Source of the DNA: Methanomassiliicoccus sp. UBA345
GTDB lineage: Archaea > Thermoplasmatota > Thermoplasmata > Methanomassiliicoccales > Methanomassiliicoccaceae
Length of the DNA stretch: 5,651 bases
Reading direction: 5' to 3'
Assembly: GCA_002504525.1 (NCBI GenBank)
Contig: DATD01000009.1
Coordinates: 192,374 to 198,024 of the forward strand
Shown here: positions 1-5,651 of the stretch, one piece after another
Layout of the letters: every line of letters starts with the position of its first letter
Numbering within the stretch: the first letter of the stretch is position 1
Position numbers and translations under genes: made by a program
Notes under the pieces: model-generated
What the model saw: only the letters and a program-made list of their open reading frames with translations
Told to the model about the DNA's origin: nothing
The model's database searches: none

Positions 1-3000
1 GCCTTCTGTCGTTCCTTCGGTCCGTGGGAGAAGGGGAGGAATGCTTCGCCCGCGAGGTGGAGATCGACCGTACGATCGGCGGGTTCCGGGTGTCGGGCAG
101 GATGGACTTCGTCATCCTCACATGGAGGGACGGACGCCCCGTCCTGCGCATCGTGGAATGCAAGGCCAGCAGGAAGGACAAGACCTACCACCGCATCCAG
201 CTGGCCGCCTACCGCCTGATGGTGGGCGAAGAGCTCTCCGAGGTTCCTCCGGTCATCGCCGGCAAGGTCCGGGAGGACATGATACTTGAAGCGGCCGTTG
301 TCCGCATCGACCCCGACTCGCGCCGAGTGCAGGACGCCCTGACCCAGCCAACGCTCGAACTGAGGGAGGAGATGGACGACATTCGCCGCCTCCTCGCTCC
401 CGGGGGCCCTGTGGGTTCGATCGACGCCACGCCGCTCGACGGGCTGAGCTACCGCCTGGAGGAGAAGTGCGACAGCTGCGTTCACGACACCATATGTATG
501 CCAGACAGCGAACGGCGGGCGCGGCTGGAGCTGCTCGGCCTGGACCCGGTGACGGTGCGCGCCCTCAGAGAGCACGGCGTTCCCGACCTGACGGCGCTGT
601 CAGACCTCGACCTGGCGTCCCCCGAGGCCGCGGCGATACGCAACACCCCGGCCTTCGCCGCCGACCTTGACGACCTCATCAAGAGAGCTAAAGCGCGCCG
701 TTCCGCTCTGCCCGACAGACAGGAGGGCGACTACTCGGTCATGTCCCTGGACCACCATGGGGTCAGTCTGCTGCCGCTCCACGAGAACGACGCTGGCTTC
801 CGCACTGTCCGGGTGTATCTCACCGTCGAGCACGACCACGTGGAGGACCGCCTGGTGGGCTTGTGCGCCCACGTCACCGACAGCGGCGATGAGATCGTAA
901 CGACGAGGGCGGAGGACGGCACCCCGGTCCCGTTCCCCACGGAGAGGGCGGAGGACGGAACGGAGAGGCCGATCCAGGCCGCCTACGTCATCAGAATGAT
1001 GGAGCGGGAGTGGAGCGGCGATGCCGAACAGGACGTCCGCGCCGAGGGGGAGATGGTCTCGTCCTTCTTTGACGGCCTCGGCAAGGCCATCGCCGCGACC
1101 GCCGGCGGGGACGAGTTCCGCCCGGTGCACTTCTACGTGTGGTCGTCCCGAGAGATGACGAACCTGATCGAGTCCTGCTCCCGCGCGGGAGGTCCTCTGC
1201 TGCGCAGCCTCACCGAACTGCTCGGATGCCGCGAGAAGTGCCGCGGGGACCTGGAGCAGCTTATATTCACATCCATCGGCGACGAGATATCGAGGAGCAA
1301 GGCGCTCGGCCAGACCTCGTTCAGCCTACCGGTGGCGACGAGCATGAAGTGGTACGGCAGAACGTTCCACTGGCATCGCATCGTGGACGAGGACCCCGTG
1401 GACCTCACGTATGCGTTCAAGCGGGAGCTGTTCGACAATCGGGCCTACCTCTACCTGACCGATGAGGGCGAGTGGGCCCCGAAGGGGCGGAGGACGCCGA
1501 ATGCGAACCGCCGGTACATGGAGGTTCGCAGCCGATTCCGCTCCGGCGTCCCCGTACCGTACTGGCGCGCCATGTGGGGCGCGCTGCCCGACAACGATGA
1601 ATGGAAGGACAACATGCTTAAGAGGGCGCTCCAGGACTACCGCCGCGGCGGCACGGTCAGCCTGATCAGGGCGTTCCTCATGGCCAGGTGCGAGGCCCTC
1701 CGATGGCTGGAGGAGCGGCTCACCAGCAAGAACAGGAAGCTGGAGAAGCCCATGGTCCCGGTGCTGGAGCTTGCCGACATGGAGCGCTACTTCGCCGACC
1801 GCTACGACCTGGTCAGAGCATGCCAGGACTTCCTGCGGCTAGACCACCATAGGGACAAGAGCGAGTGGCTGGCAGATCTGGCCCGCTCGCCGTCGGCCAG
1901 GGTGGCCGAGGGAACGTGCATACCGCTAAGGAACGTGAACTTCAGCAAGGAGGGGGGGAGGGCCACCTTCCATGCCGACATTGACCTGGATAGGTTCGGC
2001 ATCAGCGTGCGCTCGTTCCTCCTGATGTGCGGCCTGGACGGAGGCATGATGCGCCTATCGCCGTACGACGGCAGCGTGGACCGGGGGCCGACCGCTCCCC
2101 AGGCGCTCTACGGCGGCGCCACCGTGACGGTCCCCGCGCCCGACATCGCCCATGGCGTTCTCGCCGGGGACGTCATACCGTTCTTCGACAAGGGCCGGGG
2201 CTCCGACTATATCCTCGGCTCCTCGGCCCCTAAGGAAGGGGTCATGCCATTCGCCCTGGCCGGAGAGCCCAAGTCGGCGTTCGTCCGCCACAAGGTGGAC
2301 AGATGGCTGGAGGAGAACCGCCACGCTCCTTCGGTATCGTGGTTCGATCCCACGGCGCCCGCCGTTCCGGTCCGCGCCCCGCCGGCGAAGGAGATGTTGG
2401 AAACATATCGCAGGGTGCTTGGAGACCTTCGTCTGCGGCAGAACCCTCTGGACGATGTGCAGGTGCAGGCGTGCCTAGAAGGTCTCTGCTCGACCGTCCA
2501 GCTGATGCTGGGACCGCCCGGCACAGGGAAGACCAACACCGCATCGGCGGCCATCATGCTCCGTCTTGCCGCCCGGCCGGGGCACAAGCTGTTCCTGCTG
2601 TCGGCAACGACTCACACCGCGGTGGACGAGCTGTTCGGCCGGCTTCGCGAGGCGGTCCCGGAGTTCCGCAAGGTCGCCGACGCGGCGGGCATCGCCAACG
2701 ATCCGGTGAGGGTGCTGAACATCCGTAGGGAGCCGACCGGCGACGATGAGATCACAAGCGACAACGTATCTGGGATCAAGGAATGCCTGAAGGACGGCAA
2801 CGTGGTGGTGTGCGGGACCGTCAACGACCTCCTCAAGCTGGGCGGCAACTTCGATCGATACCGCTGGCCCCGGGAGAGCGATCGCGCCGACGGCCTGGTG
2901 GTGGACGAGGCGTCCATGATGGTCTTCCCCGAGTTCCTGGCCCTCTCCACCCTGGTCGCCGGGGACGGGGAGATCATGCTGGCCGGCGACCACATGCAGC

Positions 3001-3824
3001 TGTCCCCGATCACGGCCCACGACTGGGACGGTGAGACGAGAGAGCAGGTGGTCCGGATGTCCCCTCACGAATCGGCGTACAACGCCATGAGGCGGCTGGC
3101 CGAGGCCTGCCCGGAAGGCGCCATCAGGCAGTCGGCGTTATCCATCACGTACCGTCTCACGCCGGAGCTGACCCACCTGATTTCGTCCGTGTATCTGAGG
3201 GAGGGCGTGAAGCTGGTGTCCAGCAAGGGGACGGCGACGAAACGCGGAACGCTGAAGGCGCTGGGGGACATCTGGAGGGAGCCGGGCGTGTACCTGGCGG
3301 TGCACGGAGAGACATCGTCCCGAAAGAGCAATCCGTTCGAGGCCGACCTTATCAGGGACATCATCATGTCCAGGGGCGTCGGCGAGGCCGACGTTCCGCC
3401 CGGCACCATATCGGTCATCACCCCTCACCGCGCCCAGAGGGGATTGCTGAGGGAGACGCTGAGCGATCTGGAGTACCATATCAAGCTCATCGACACCGTG
3501 GAGCGCCTGCAGGGCGGGGAGTGCGAGACCATCATCGTGTCGGGGACGCAGAGCGATGCCTCGGCCATCAGCGGCAACGCCGAGTTCATCCTCGACCTCA
3601 ATCGCACCAACGTGATATTCTCCAGAGCGCAGGCGCGCCTGGTGGTGGTGTGCTCGAAGAACCTCCTTGACAGCATGCCGGCCGATTTCGATGACTATTC
3701 GTCGTCAATGCTGTGGAAGCACCTCCGCACGGTGTGCGACCGCACCATGCTGCGCCTGGACGGATACCGGCACGCGGTCGAGGTGAGAGTGCCGGGGCGG
3801 TTCTGGAGCGGTGACGGCGAGTGA
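1..3824 (+). CDS. Dna2-like RecB/Cas4-family nuclease fused to SF1 (UPF1/Dna2-type) helicase, 5' end outside window
   Basis: This is a large fusion enzyme expected to unwind and cut DNA ends or flaps. Residues are numbered from the GTG at 24. The frame stays open to the left edge and that GTG has no ribosome binding site, so the true start is probably upstream. The nuclease core shows D28 (GRMD), E45-C-K47 and Q59-L-A-A-Y63, the PD-(D/E)XK plus Q-x3-Y pattern of RecB/Cas4. C149, C152 and C158 (C-x2-C-x5-C) match the Dna2/Cas4 iron-sulfur cluster; the fourth cysteine may be C7 or lie upstream. A helix-hairpin-helix-like stretch follows (about 168-200). Residues about 264-460 resemble the RNase H-like domain of TM0106-type RecB nucleases, apparently degenerate. 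Residues about 600-820 form a pre-helicase region. Helicase motifs: Q-motif (about 817-823), Walker A GPPGTGKT (830-837), Ia TTHTAVD (862-868), Walker B DEAS (961-964), GDHMQL (988-993), YR (1043-1044), TPHRAQ (1133-1138), LQGGE (1162-1166) and RTNVIFSRAQ (1194-1203). All are intact, so both activities look functional. The biological role (repair, replication or defence) is not shown by the sequence. Confidence 0.9.
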   Translation, partial: LLSFLRSVGEGEECFAREVEIDRTIGGFRVSGRMDFVILTWRDGRPVLRIVECKASRKDKTYHRIQLAAYRLMVGEELSEVPPVIAGKVREDMILEAAVVRIDPDSRRVQDALTQPTLELREEMDDIRRLLAPGGPVGSIDATPLDGLSYRLEEKCDSCVHDTICMPDSERRARLELLGLDPVTVRALREHGVPDLTALSDLDLASPEAAAIRNTPAFAADLDDLIKRAKARRSALPDRQEGDYSVMSLDHHGVSLLPLHENDAGFRTVRVYLTVEHDHVEDRLVGLCAHVTDSGDEIVTTRAEDGTPVPFPTERAEDGTERPIQAAYVIRMMEREWSGDAEQDVRAEGEMVSSFFDGLGKAIAATAGGDEFRPVHFYVWSSREMTNLIESCSRAGGPLLRSLTELLGCREKCRGDLEQLIFTSIGDEISRSKALGQTSFSLPVATSMKWYGRTFHWHRIVDEDPVDLTYAFKRELFDNRAYLYLTDEGEWAPKGRRTPNANRRYMEVRSRFRSGVPVPYWRAMWGALPDNDEWKDNMLKRALQDYRRGGTVSLIRAFLMARCEALRWLEERLTSKNRKLEKPMVPVLELADMERYFADRYDLVRACQDFLRLDHHRDKSEWLADLARSPSARVAEGTCIPLRNVNFSKEGGRATFHADIDLDRFGISVRSFLLMCGLDGGMMRLSPYDGSVDRGPTAPQALYGGATVTVPAPDIAHGVLAGDVIPFFDKGRGSDYILGSSAPKEGVMPFALAGEPKSAFVRHKVDRWLEENRHAPSVSWFDPTAPAVPVRAPPAKEMLETYRRVLGDLRLRQNPLDDVQVQACLEGLCSTVQLMLGPPGTGKTNTASAAIMLRLAARPGHKLFLLSATTHTAVDELFGRLREAVPEFRKVADAAGIANDPVRVLNIRREPTGDDEITSDNVSGIKECLKDGNVVVCGTVNDLLKLGGNFDRYRWPRESDRADGLVVDEASMMVFPEFLALSTLVAGDGEIMLAGDHMQLSPITAHDWDGETREQVVRMSPHESAYNAMRRLAEACPEGAIRQSALSITYRLTPELTHLISSVYLREGVKLVSSKGTATKRGTLKALGDIWREPGVYLAVHGETSSRKSNPFEADLIRDIIMSRGVGEADVPPGTISVITPHRAQRGLLRETLSDLEYHIKLIDTVERLQGGECETIIVSGTQSDASAISGNAEFILDLNRTNVIFSRAQARLVVVCSKNLLDSMPADFDDYSSSMLWKHLRTVCDRTMLRLDGYRHAVEVRVPGRFWSGDGE
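905..958 (+). repeat. Short in-frame direct repeat inside the nuclease-helicase gene
   Basis: The 15-base unit GAGGGCGGAGGACGG occurs at 905-919 and again at 944-958. The copies are 39 bases apart, which is exactly 13 codons. Both are read in the same frame, so the protein carries RAEDGT twice, separated by a proline-rich linker. It looks like a small internal duplication in a tolerant loop of the RNase H-like middle section. Confidence 0.6.
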
Positions 3825-4078
3825 TCTGGTACCTGTGGGCCGCGTACGGCATCGTCAACGCGGTCGTGTTCCTGATGTACGCGCTAGACAAGATGCGCTC
3901 CAAGAGGCGGCGGAGGAGGATGCGGGAGAGCACGCTGCTGGCCGCTGCGCTCGCCGGTCCGTTCGGGGCGCTGGCGGCGATGCGGCTGTTCCGCCACAAG
4001 ACCCGCAAGATTAAGTTCCTCCTAGTGCCGCTGTTCGTGGTGCTCCATATCGTGGTCATCGTCCTGCTGCTCATCTGA
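3821..4078 (+). CDS. DUF1294 family small integral membrane protein
   Basis: This 85-residue protein matches the DUF1294 family, which has no established function. It shows a hydrophobic N-terminal segment (about 3-22) ending in the family's Y-A-L-D23-K24 motif. A very basic cytosolic-type loop follows (residues 26-35, including five consecutive arginines), then a second hydrophobic segment (about 38-56). Next come the conserved FRHKTRK motif (57-63) and a third hydrophobic segment (66-85) that runs to the C-terminus. The length is typical of the family. The GTG start at 3821 overlaps the TGA of the nuclease-helicase gene by 4 bases (GTGA). A purine-rich GGAG at 3805-3808 is the only ribosome binding candidate, so translation probably depends on ribosomes finishing the upstream gene. 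The basic loop suggests contact with phospholipid or nucleic acid, but that is speculation. Confidence 0.88.
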   Translation: MIWYLWAAYGIVNAVVFLMYALDKMRSKRRRRRMRESTLLAAALAGPFGALAAMRLFRHKTRKIKFLLVPLFVVLHIVVIVLLLI

Positions 4079-4117
4079 GTGCAAGACTGATGTAGTCGCT
4101 GCTGACAAGCATACTTC
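4079..4117 (+). other. Short spacer between the DUF1294 gene and bcp
   Basis: These 39 bases contain no recognisable Shine-Dalgarno sequence before the ATG at 4118, no T-run and only a weak 4-bp inverted repeat (GACT 4085-4088, AGTC 4094-4097). I see no convincing archaeal TATA/BRE box at the distance expected for a leaderless start at 4118. The spacer could be read through as part of an operon, or it could hold a promoter too divergent to recognise. Confidence 0.4.
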
Positions 4118-4615
4118 ATGACGATAAAAATCAGGGTCGGCGATCGGGCGCCGACGTTCCGCCTGCAGGACCAGGAAGGCAGGGAGGTCGATCTGGCCGA
4201 GCGAATCGGCAAGAAAGCGGTGGTGCTGTACTTCTACCCCAAGGACTTCACCACCGGCTGCACCATGGAGGCGCACGAGTTCAGGGAGATGCACGAGGAG
4301 TTCCTACGGCACGGGGCCGACGTGATCGGCGTCTCCGGCGATGACGTGGCGTCGCACAAGCGCTTCGCCGAGGAGCACCAGCTGCCGTTCACCCTGCTGA
4401 GCGATGCCGGCGATAAAGTACGCGACATGTACGGAGCGTGGAGCGCCGTTCGGACCCCCGACCGGATCACGTACCTGATCGACCGCGAGGGCATCATACG
4501 CATGGTATTCTCCTCTCAGATGCAGCCGAGGAAGCATATCTCGGAAGCGCTGCGGACGCTTGAGGAGATCTCCGGAACGAGCGCTAGGACTGTCACGTCA
4601 GCGCAATCATCATGA
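4118..4615 (+). CDS. bcp: Peroxiredoxin, BCP/PrxQ-type, single-cysteine (1-Cys) variant
   Basis: This is a cytosolic thiol peroxidase that reduces hydrogen peroxide and organic hydroperoxides. The 165-residue protein has the thioredoxin-fold peroxiredoxin layout: VGDRAPTF near the N-terminus (7-14), VVLYFYPKDF (35-44), then the active-site signature P41-x3-T45-x2-C48, with R116 (RITYLID, 116-122) as the likely conserved active-site arginine. C48 is the peroxidatic cysteine. Classic PrxQ/BCP proteins have a resolving cysteine five residues later (C-x4-C); here that position is H53, and C48 is the only cysteine in the chain. Recycling must therefore use an external thiol or partner. The ATG at 4118 is the only usable start, because an in-frame TGA lies at 4103-4105 and the N-terminus matches the family. 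There is no clear ribosome binding site. The last dozen residues are a Ser/Thr-rich tail beyond the conserved fold. Confidence 0.95.
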   Translation: MTIKIRVGDRAPTFRLQDQEGREVDLAERIGKKAVVLYFYPKDFTTGCTMEAHEFREMHEEFLRHGADVIGVSGDDVASHKRFAEEHQLPFTLLSDAGDKVRDMYGAWSAVRTPDRITYLIDREGIIRMVFSSQMQPRKHISEALRTLEEISGTSARTVTSAQSS

Positions 4616-4616
4616 A

Positions 4617-4645
4617 CCACCGGGCTACGTAGCAACGTACGGTGG
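4617..4645 (+). promoter_or_regulatory. Hairpin that sequesters the ribosome binding site of the THUMP gene
   Basis: Two bases after the bcp stop codon, CCACCG (4617-4622) and TACGT (4626-4630) pair with ACGTA (4635-4639) and CGGTGG (4640-4645). Together they make 11 base pairs with an AGCA loop and a 3-base bulge (GGC, 4623-4625) on the 5' side. The only Shine-Dalgarno-like sequence for the next gene, GGTGG at 4641-4645, six bases before its ATG, lies in the base of this stem. The same stretch contains a perfect 10-base palindrome, GCTACGTAGC (4624-4633), so a DNA-level operator is an alternative. No T-run follows, which argues against a simple intrinsic terminator. The pairing is seen directly; the regulatory role is inferred. 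Confidence 0.5.
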
Positions 4646-4651
4646 ACGAAC

Positions 4652-5197
4652 ATGGAGAACTACAACCTGTTGGTGACGTACCAACCGAACCGGGCGGGCA
4701 TGGCAGAGAGGGAGGTCCGCCGATGCATCAATGAAGCGGGCGACAGGGTGGTCGAACTGACGAGCTCCTGCATCCGCGGCGTGTTCTGCATCGAGACCTC
4801 CGGTGACGCCAAACAGACTGTCTCTGCGATCCGCGAGGAGTTCCGCGAGGACCCCGGGACCTTGACGAACACCTTCCACTGGATACCGGTGGACCTATGG
4901 GTCAAGGCCACGCTTGACGACATGGCCGAAGCGGCTCACGAGCTGGCGAAGGGCATCGGAGAGAACGAGCGGTGGATGATGCACATGCACAAGCGCCGCC
5001 ATGACATGACCTCCGAAGAGCTGGTCCTGGCGCTGACCGAACCTATCAGCAAGGGGAAGGTCGACCTGAGGCGGCCGGACAAGATCATCGCCGTCGAGGT
5101 GCTCGGCGGCATGGCCGGCATGTCGCTCGTGACCAGGGAACAGATCATCGATGCCAACCGGATCAGGCAGGAGGTCGGGACGCCGATGATCCGCTGA
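4652..5197 (+). CDS. THUMP domain RNA-binding protein, archaeal Tan1-like (COG1818-type)
   Basis: The 181-residue protein resembles the archaeal stand-alone THUMP proteins related to yeast Tan1. Yeast Tan1 is the tRNA-binding partner needed for N4-acetylcytidine formation at tRNA position 12. Residues about 1-65 (starting YNLLVTYQPNRAG) form the N-terminal ferredoxin-like part. Residues about 75-165 form the THUMP part, which includes WMMHMHKRR (108-116), SEELV (121-125) and the strongly conserved-looking GKVDLRRPDKIIAVEVLGG (135-153) near the end of the fold. No methyltransferase, deaminase or acetyltransferase domain is attached, so it probably delivers tRNA to a separate enzyme. The ATG at 4652 follows GGTGG with 6-base spacing. 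The gene is in the same frame as bcp, separated from it only by TGA and 12 codons. Its 3' end overlaps the opposing peptidase gene by 35 bases. Family confidence is high; the exact modification is inferred. Confidence 0.85.
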   Translation: MENYNLLVTYQPNRAGMAEREVRRCINEAGDRVVELTSSCIRGVFCIETSGDAKQTVSAIREEFREDPGTLTNTFHWIPVDLWVKATLDDMAEAAHELAKGIGENERWMMHMHKRRHDMTSEELVLALTEPISKGKVDLRRPDKIIAVEVLGGMAGMSLVTREQIIDANRIRQEVGTPMIR

Positions 5198-5651
5198 CCT
5201 CCATGGTGGATTCCAACTCCTCCATGAAGGCCGCGGCCTGCTCCATGCCCTTGCGCCAGAACTCCGGGCTCTCAATGTCCATGCCCAGACCGAAGGCCAG
5301 CTCGGCGGCCGAGCGGCTCGAGCCGGCGGCCAGCAGCGACTTGAAGGCGGGCACGAACTCGGAGCCCTTCTCCTTGTACATGCGGTACAGGGAGAACACG
5401 AACAGCTGCGCGAACACGTAGGGGTAGTTGTAGAACCTGGTGCCGGCGAAGTAGTGATGAGGGAACCTCGCCCAGTCCCATTCCGAGTCATCCAGCCAGT
5501 CGACCGCATCGCCGTACACGCGGTCCTGGGCGGCGCGCCACAGCTCGGCGATCTTGTTGCCATCCAGCTCCACGCCCTCCTCCGCCTGCTGATACAGGCT
5601 CGCTTCGAAGATGAAACGGAAACCTTCCTGGAACACTGACAGGGTGAACCC
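5163..5651 (-). CDS. pepF: Oligoendopeptidase F, M3 family metallopeptidase, C-terminal part (N-terminus outside window)
   Basis: Only the last 162 residues are present; the frame runs open through the right edge. They match the C-terminal catalytic region of M3B (PepF-type) oligopeptidases, cytosolic zinc enzymes that cleave short peptides. Visible landmarks are FQEGFRFIFEASLY just inside the edge, followed by HHYF (5448-5459) and FYNYPYVF (5412-5435). This is the His/Tyr-rich segment that closes over the substrate and stabilises the transition state. Next come LAAGSSRSAAELAFGLGMDI and PEFWRKGM, typical of the final helices of the pepF/M3 subgroup. The HExxH zinc motif should lie upstream, beyond 5651, and cannot be checked. 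A GTG at 5636 is internal, not a start. The gene ends in TGA at 5165-5163, inside the end of the THUMP gene. The final ten or so residues (Ser/Ala/Pro-rich) are encoded largely by this overlap and lie outside the conserved fold. Confidence 0.92.
   Translation of the reverse strand, partial: GFTLSVFQEGFRFIFEASLYQQAEEGVELDGNKIAELWRAAQDRVYGDAVDWLDDSEWDWARFPHHYFAGTRFYNYPYVFAQLFVFSLYRMYKEKGSEFVPAFKSLLAAGSSRSAAELAFGLGMDIESPEFWRKGMEQAAAFMEELESTMEVSGSSASRPPA

Noticed and set aside
35..289. GGGGAGGA followed by ATG at 41, opening an 82-codon frame that resembles a gene start with a good Shine-Dalgarno.
   Set aside because: The ATG abuts the purine run with no spacing, the product is arginine/glycine/proline-rich low-complexity sequence, and the conserved nuclease motifs lie in the overlapping frame.
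24..520. Cas4 of a CRISPR system.
   Set aside because: The nuclease motifs are Cas4-like, but the frame continues into a full helicase, and no repeats or other cas genes are present in the window.
2475..3068. 197-codon open frame on the - strand opposite the helicase motifs.
   Set aside because: It lies exactly antisense to the conserved Walker A to GDHMQL region. Long antisense frames are expected in GC-rich coding DNA, and the product resembles no family.
3598..4212. 204-codon - strand frame across the nuclease-helicase/DUF1294/bcp junctions.
   Set aside because: It covers parts of three well-supported + strand genes and its product is Ser/Arg/Thr-rich with no recognisable motif.
4617..4645. 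Hairpin after bcp as an intrinsic transcription terminator.
   Set aside because: No T-rich tract follows the stem; GACGAAC and then the start codon come directly after it. A translational or operator role fits better.
4118..5197. Possible TGA readthrough giving a peroxiredoxin-THUMP fusion, since both genes share one frame with only 12 sense codons between.
   Set aside because: The THUMP gene has its own ATG with a spaced GGTGG. No selenocysteine-type signal is evident, and same-frame neighbours occur by chance one time in three.
4895..5563. 222-codon - strand frame longer than the visible part of pepF.
   Set aside because: It is a shifted frame of the real pepF region running on antisense to the THUMP gene. 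The conserved FYNYPY and HHYF motifs appear only in the other frame.

Overview
The window is compact, GC-rich and almost entirely coding. It holds five protein genes: four on the + strand and one, cut by the right edge, on the - strand. No RNA gene, insertion sequence, CRISPR array or attachment site is visible. The gene content points to an archaeon. The clearest marker is the stand-alone THUMP protein of the archaeal Tan1-like family. Supporting signs are frequent AGG arginine codons, a GTG start and weak or missing Shine-Dalgarno signals. A GC-rich member of the Thermoplasmata, such as Methanomassiliicoccales, would fit, but that placement is inference from gene content and codon use.

Layout. 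Positions 1-3824 (+) carry a very large DNA-processing enzyme, open at the left edge. It has an N-terminal RecB/Cas4-like nuclease core with a Dna2-style iron-sulfur cysteine cluster, a long middle section with a probable inactive RNase H-like domain, and a C-terminal superfamily 1 helicase of the Dna2/UPF1 type. Its stop codon overlaps the GTG start of a small DUF1294 membrane protein (3821-4078), so the two are probably translationally coupled. After 39 bp comes a BCP/PrxQ-type peroxiredoxin (4118-4615) with a single cysteine. A strong hairpin (4617-4645) follows, and then a THUMP-domain RNA-binding protein (4652-5197). The last gene (5163-5651, -) is the C-terminal part of an M3-family oligoendopeptidase F. 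It converges on the THUMP gene, and the two coding ends overlap by 35 bp.

How the genes relate. The four + strand genes could be one transcript because the gaps are 39 bp or less, but their roles look mixed: DNA end processing or repair, a small membrane protein, peroxide detoxification and tRNA modification. Only the helicase-DUF1294 pair has a strong structural link. No complete new system can be demonstrated here. The items most worth following up are the nuclease-helicase fusion and its coupled membrane protein, and the hairpin that covers the ribosome binding site of the THUMP gene. All five genes end in TGA.
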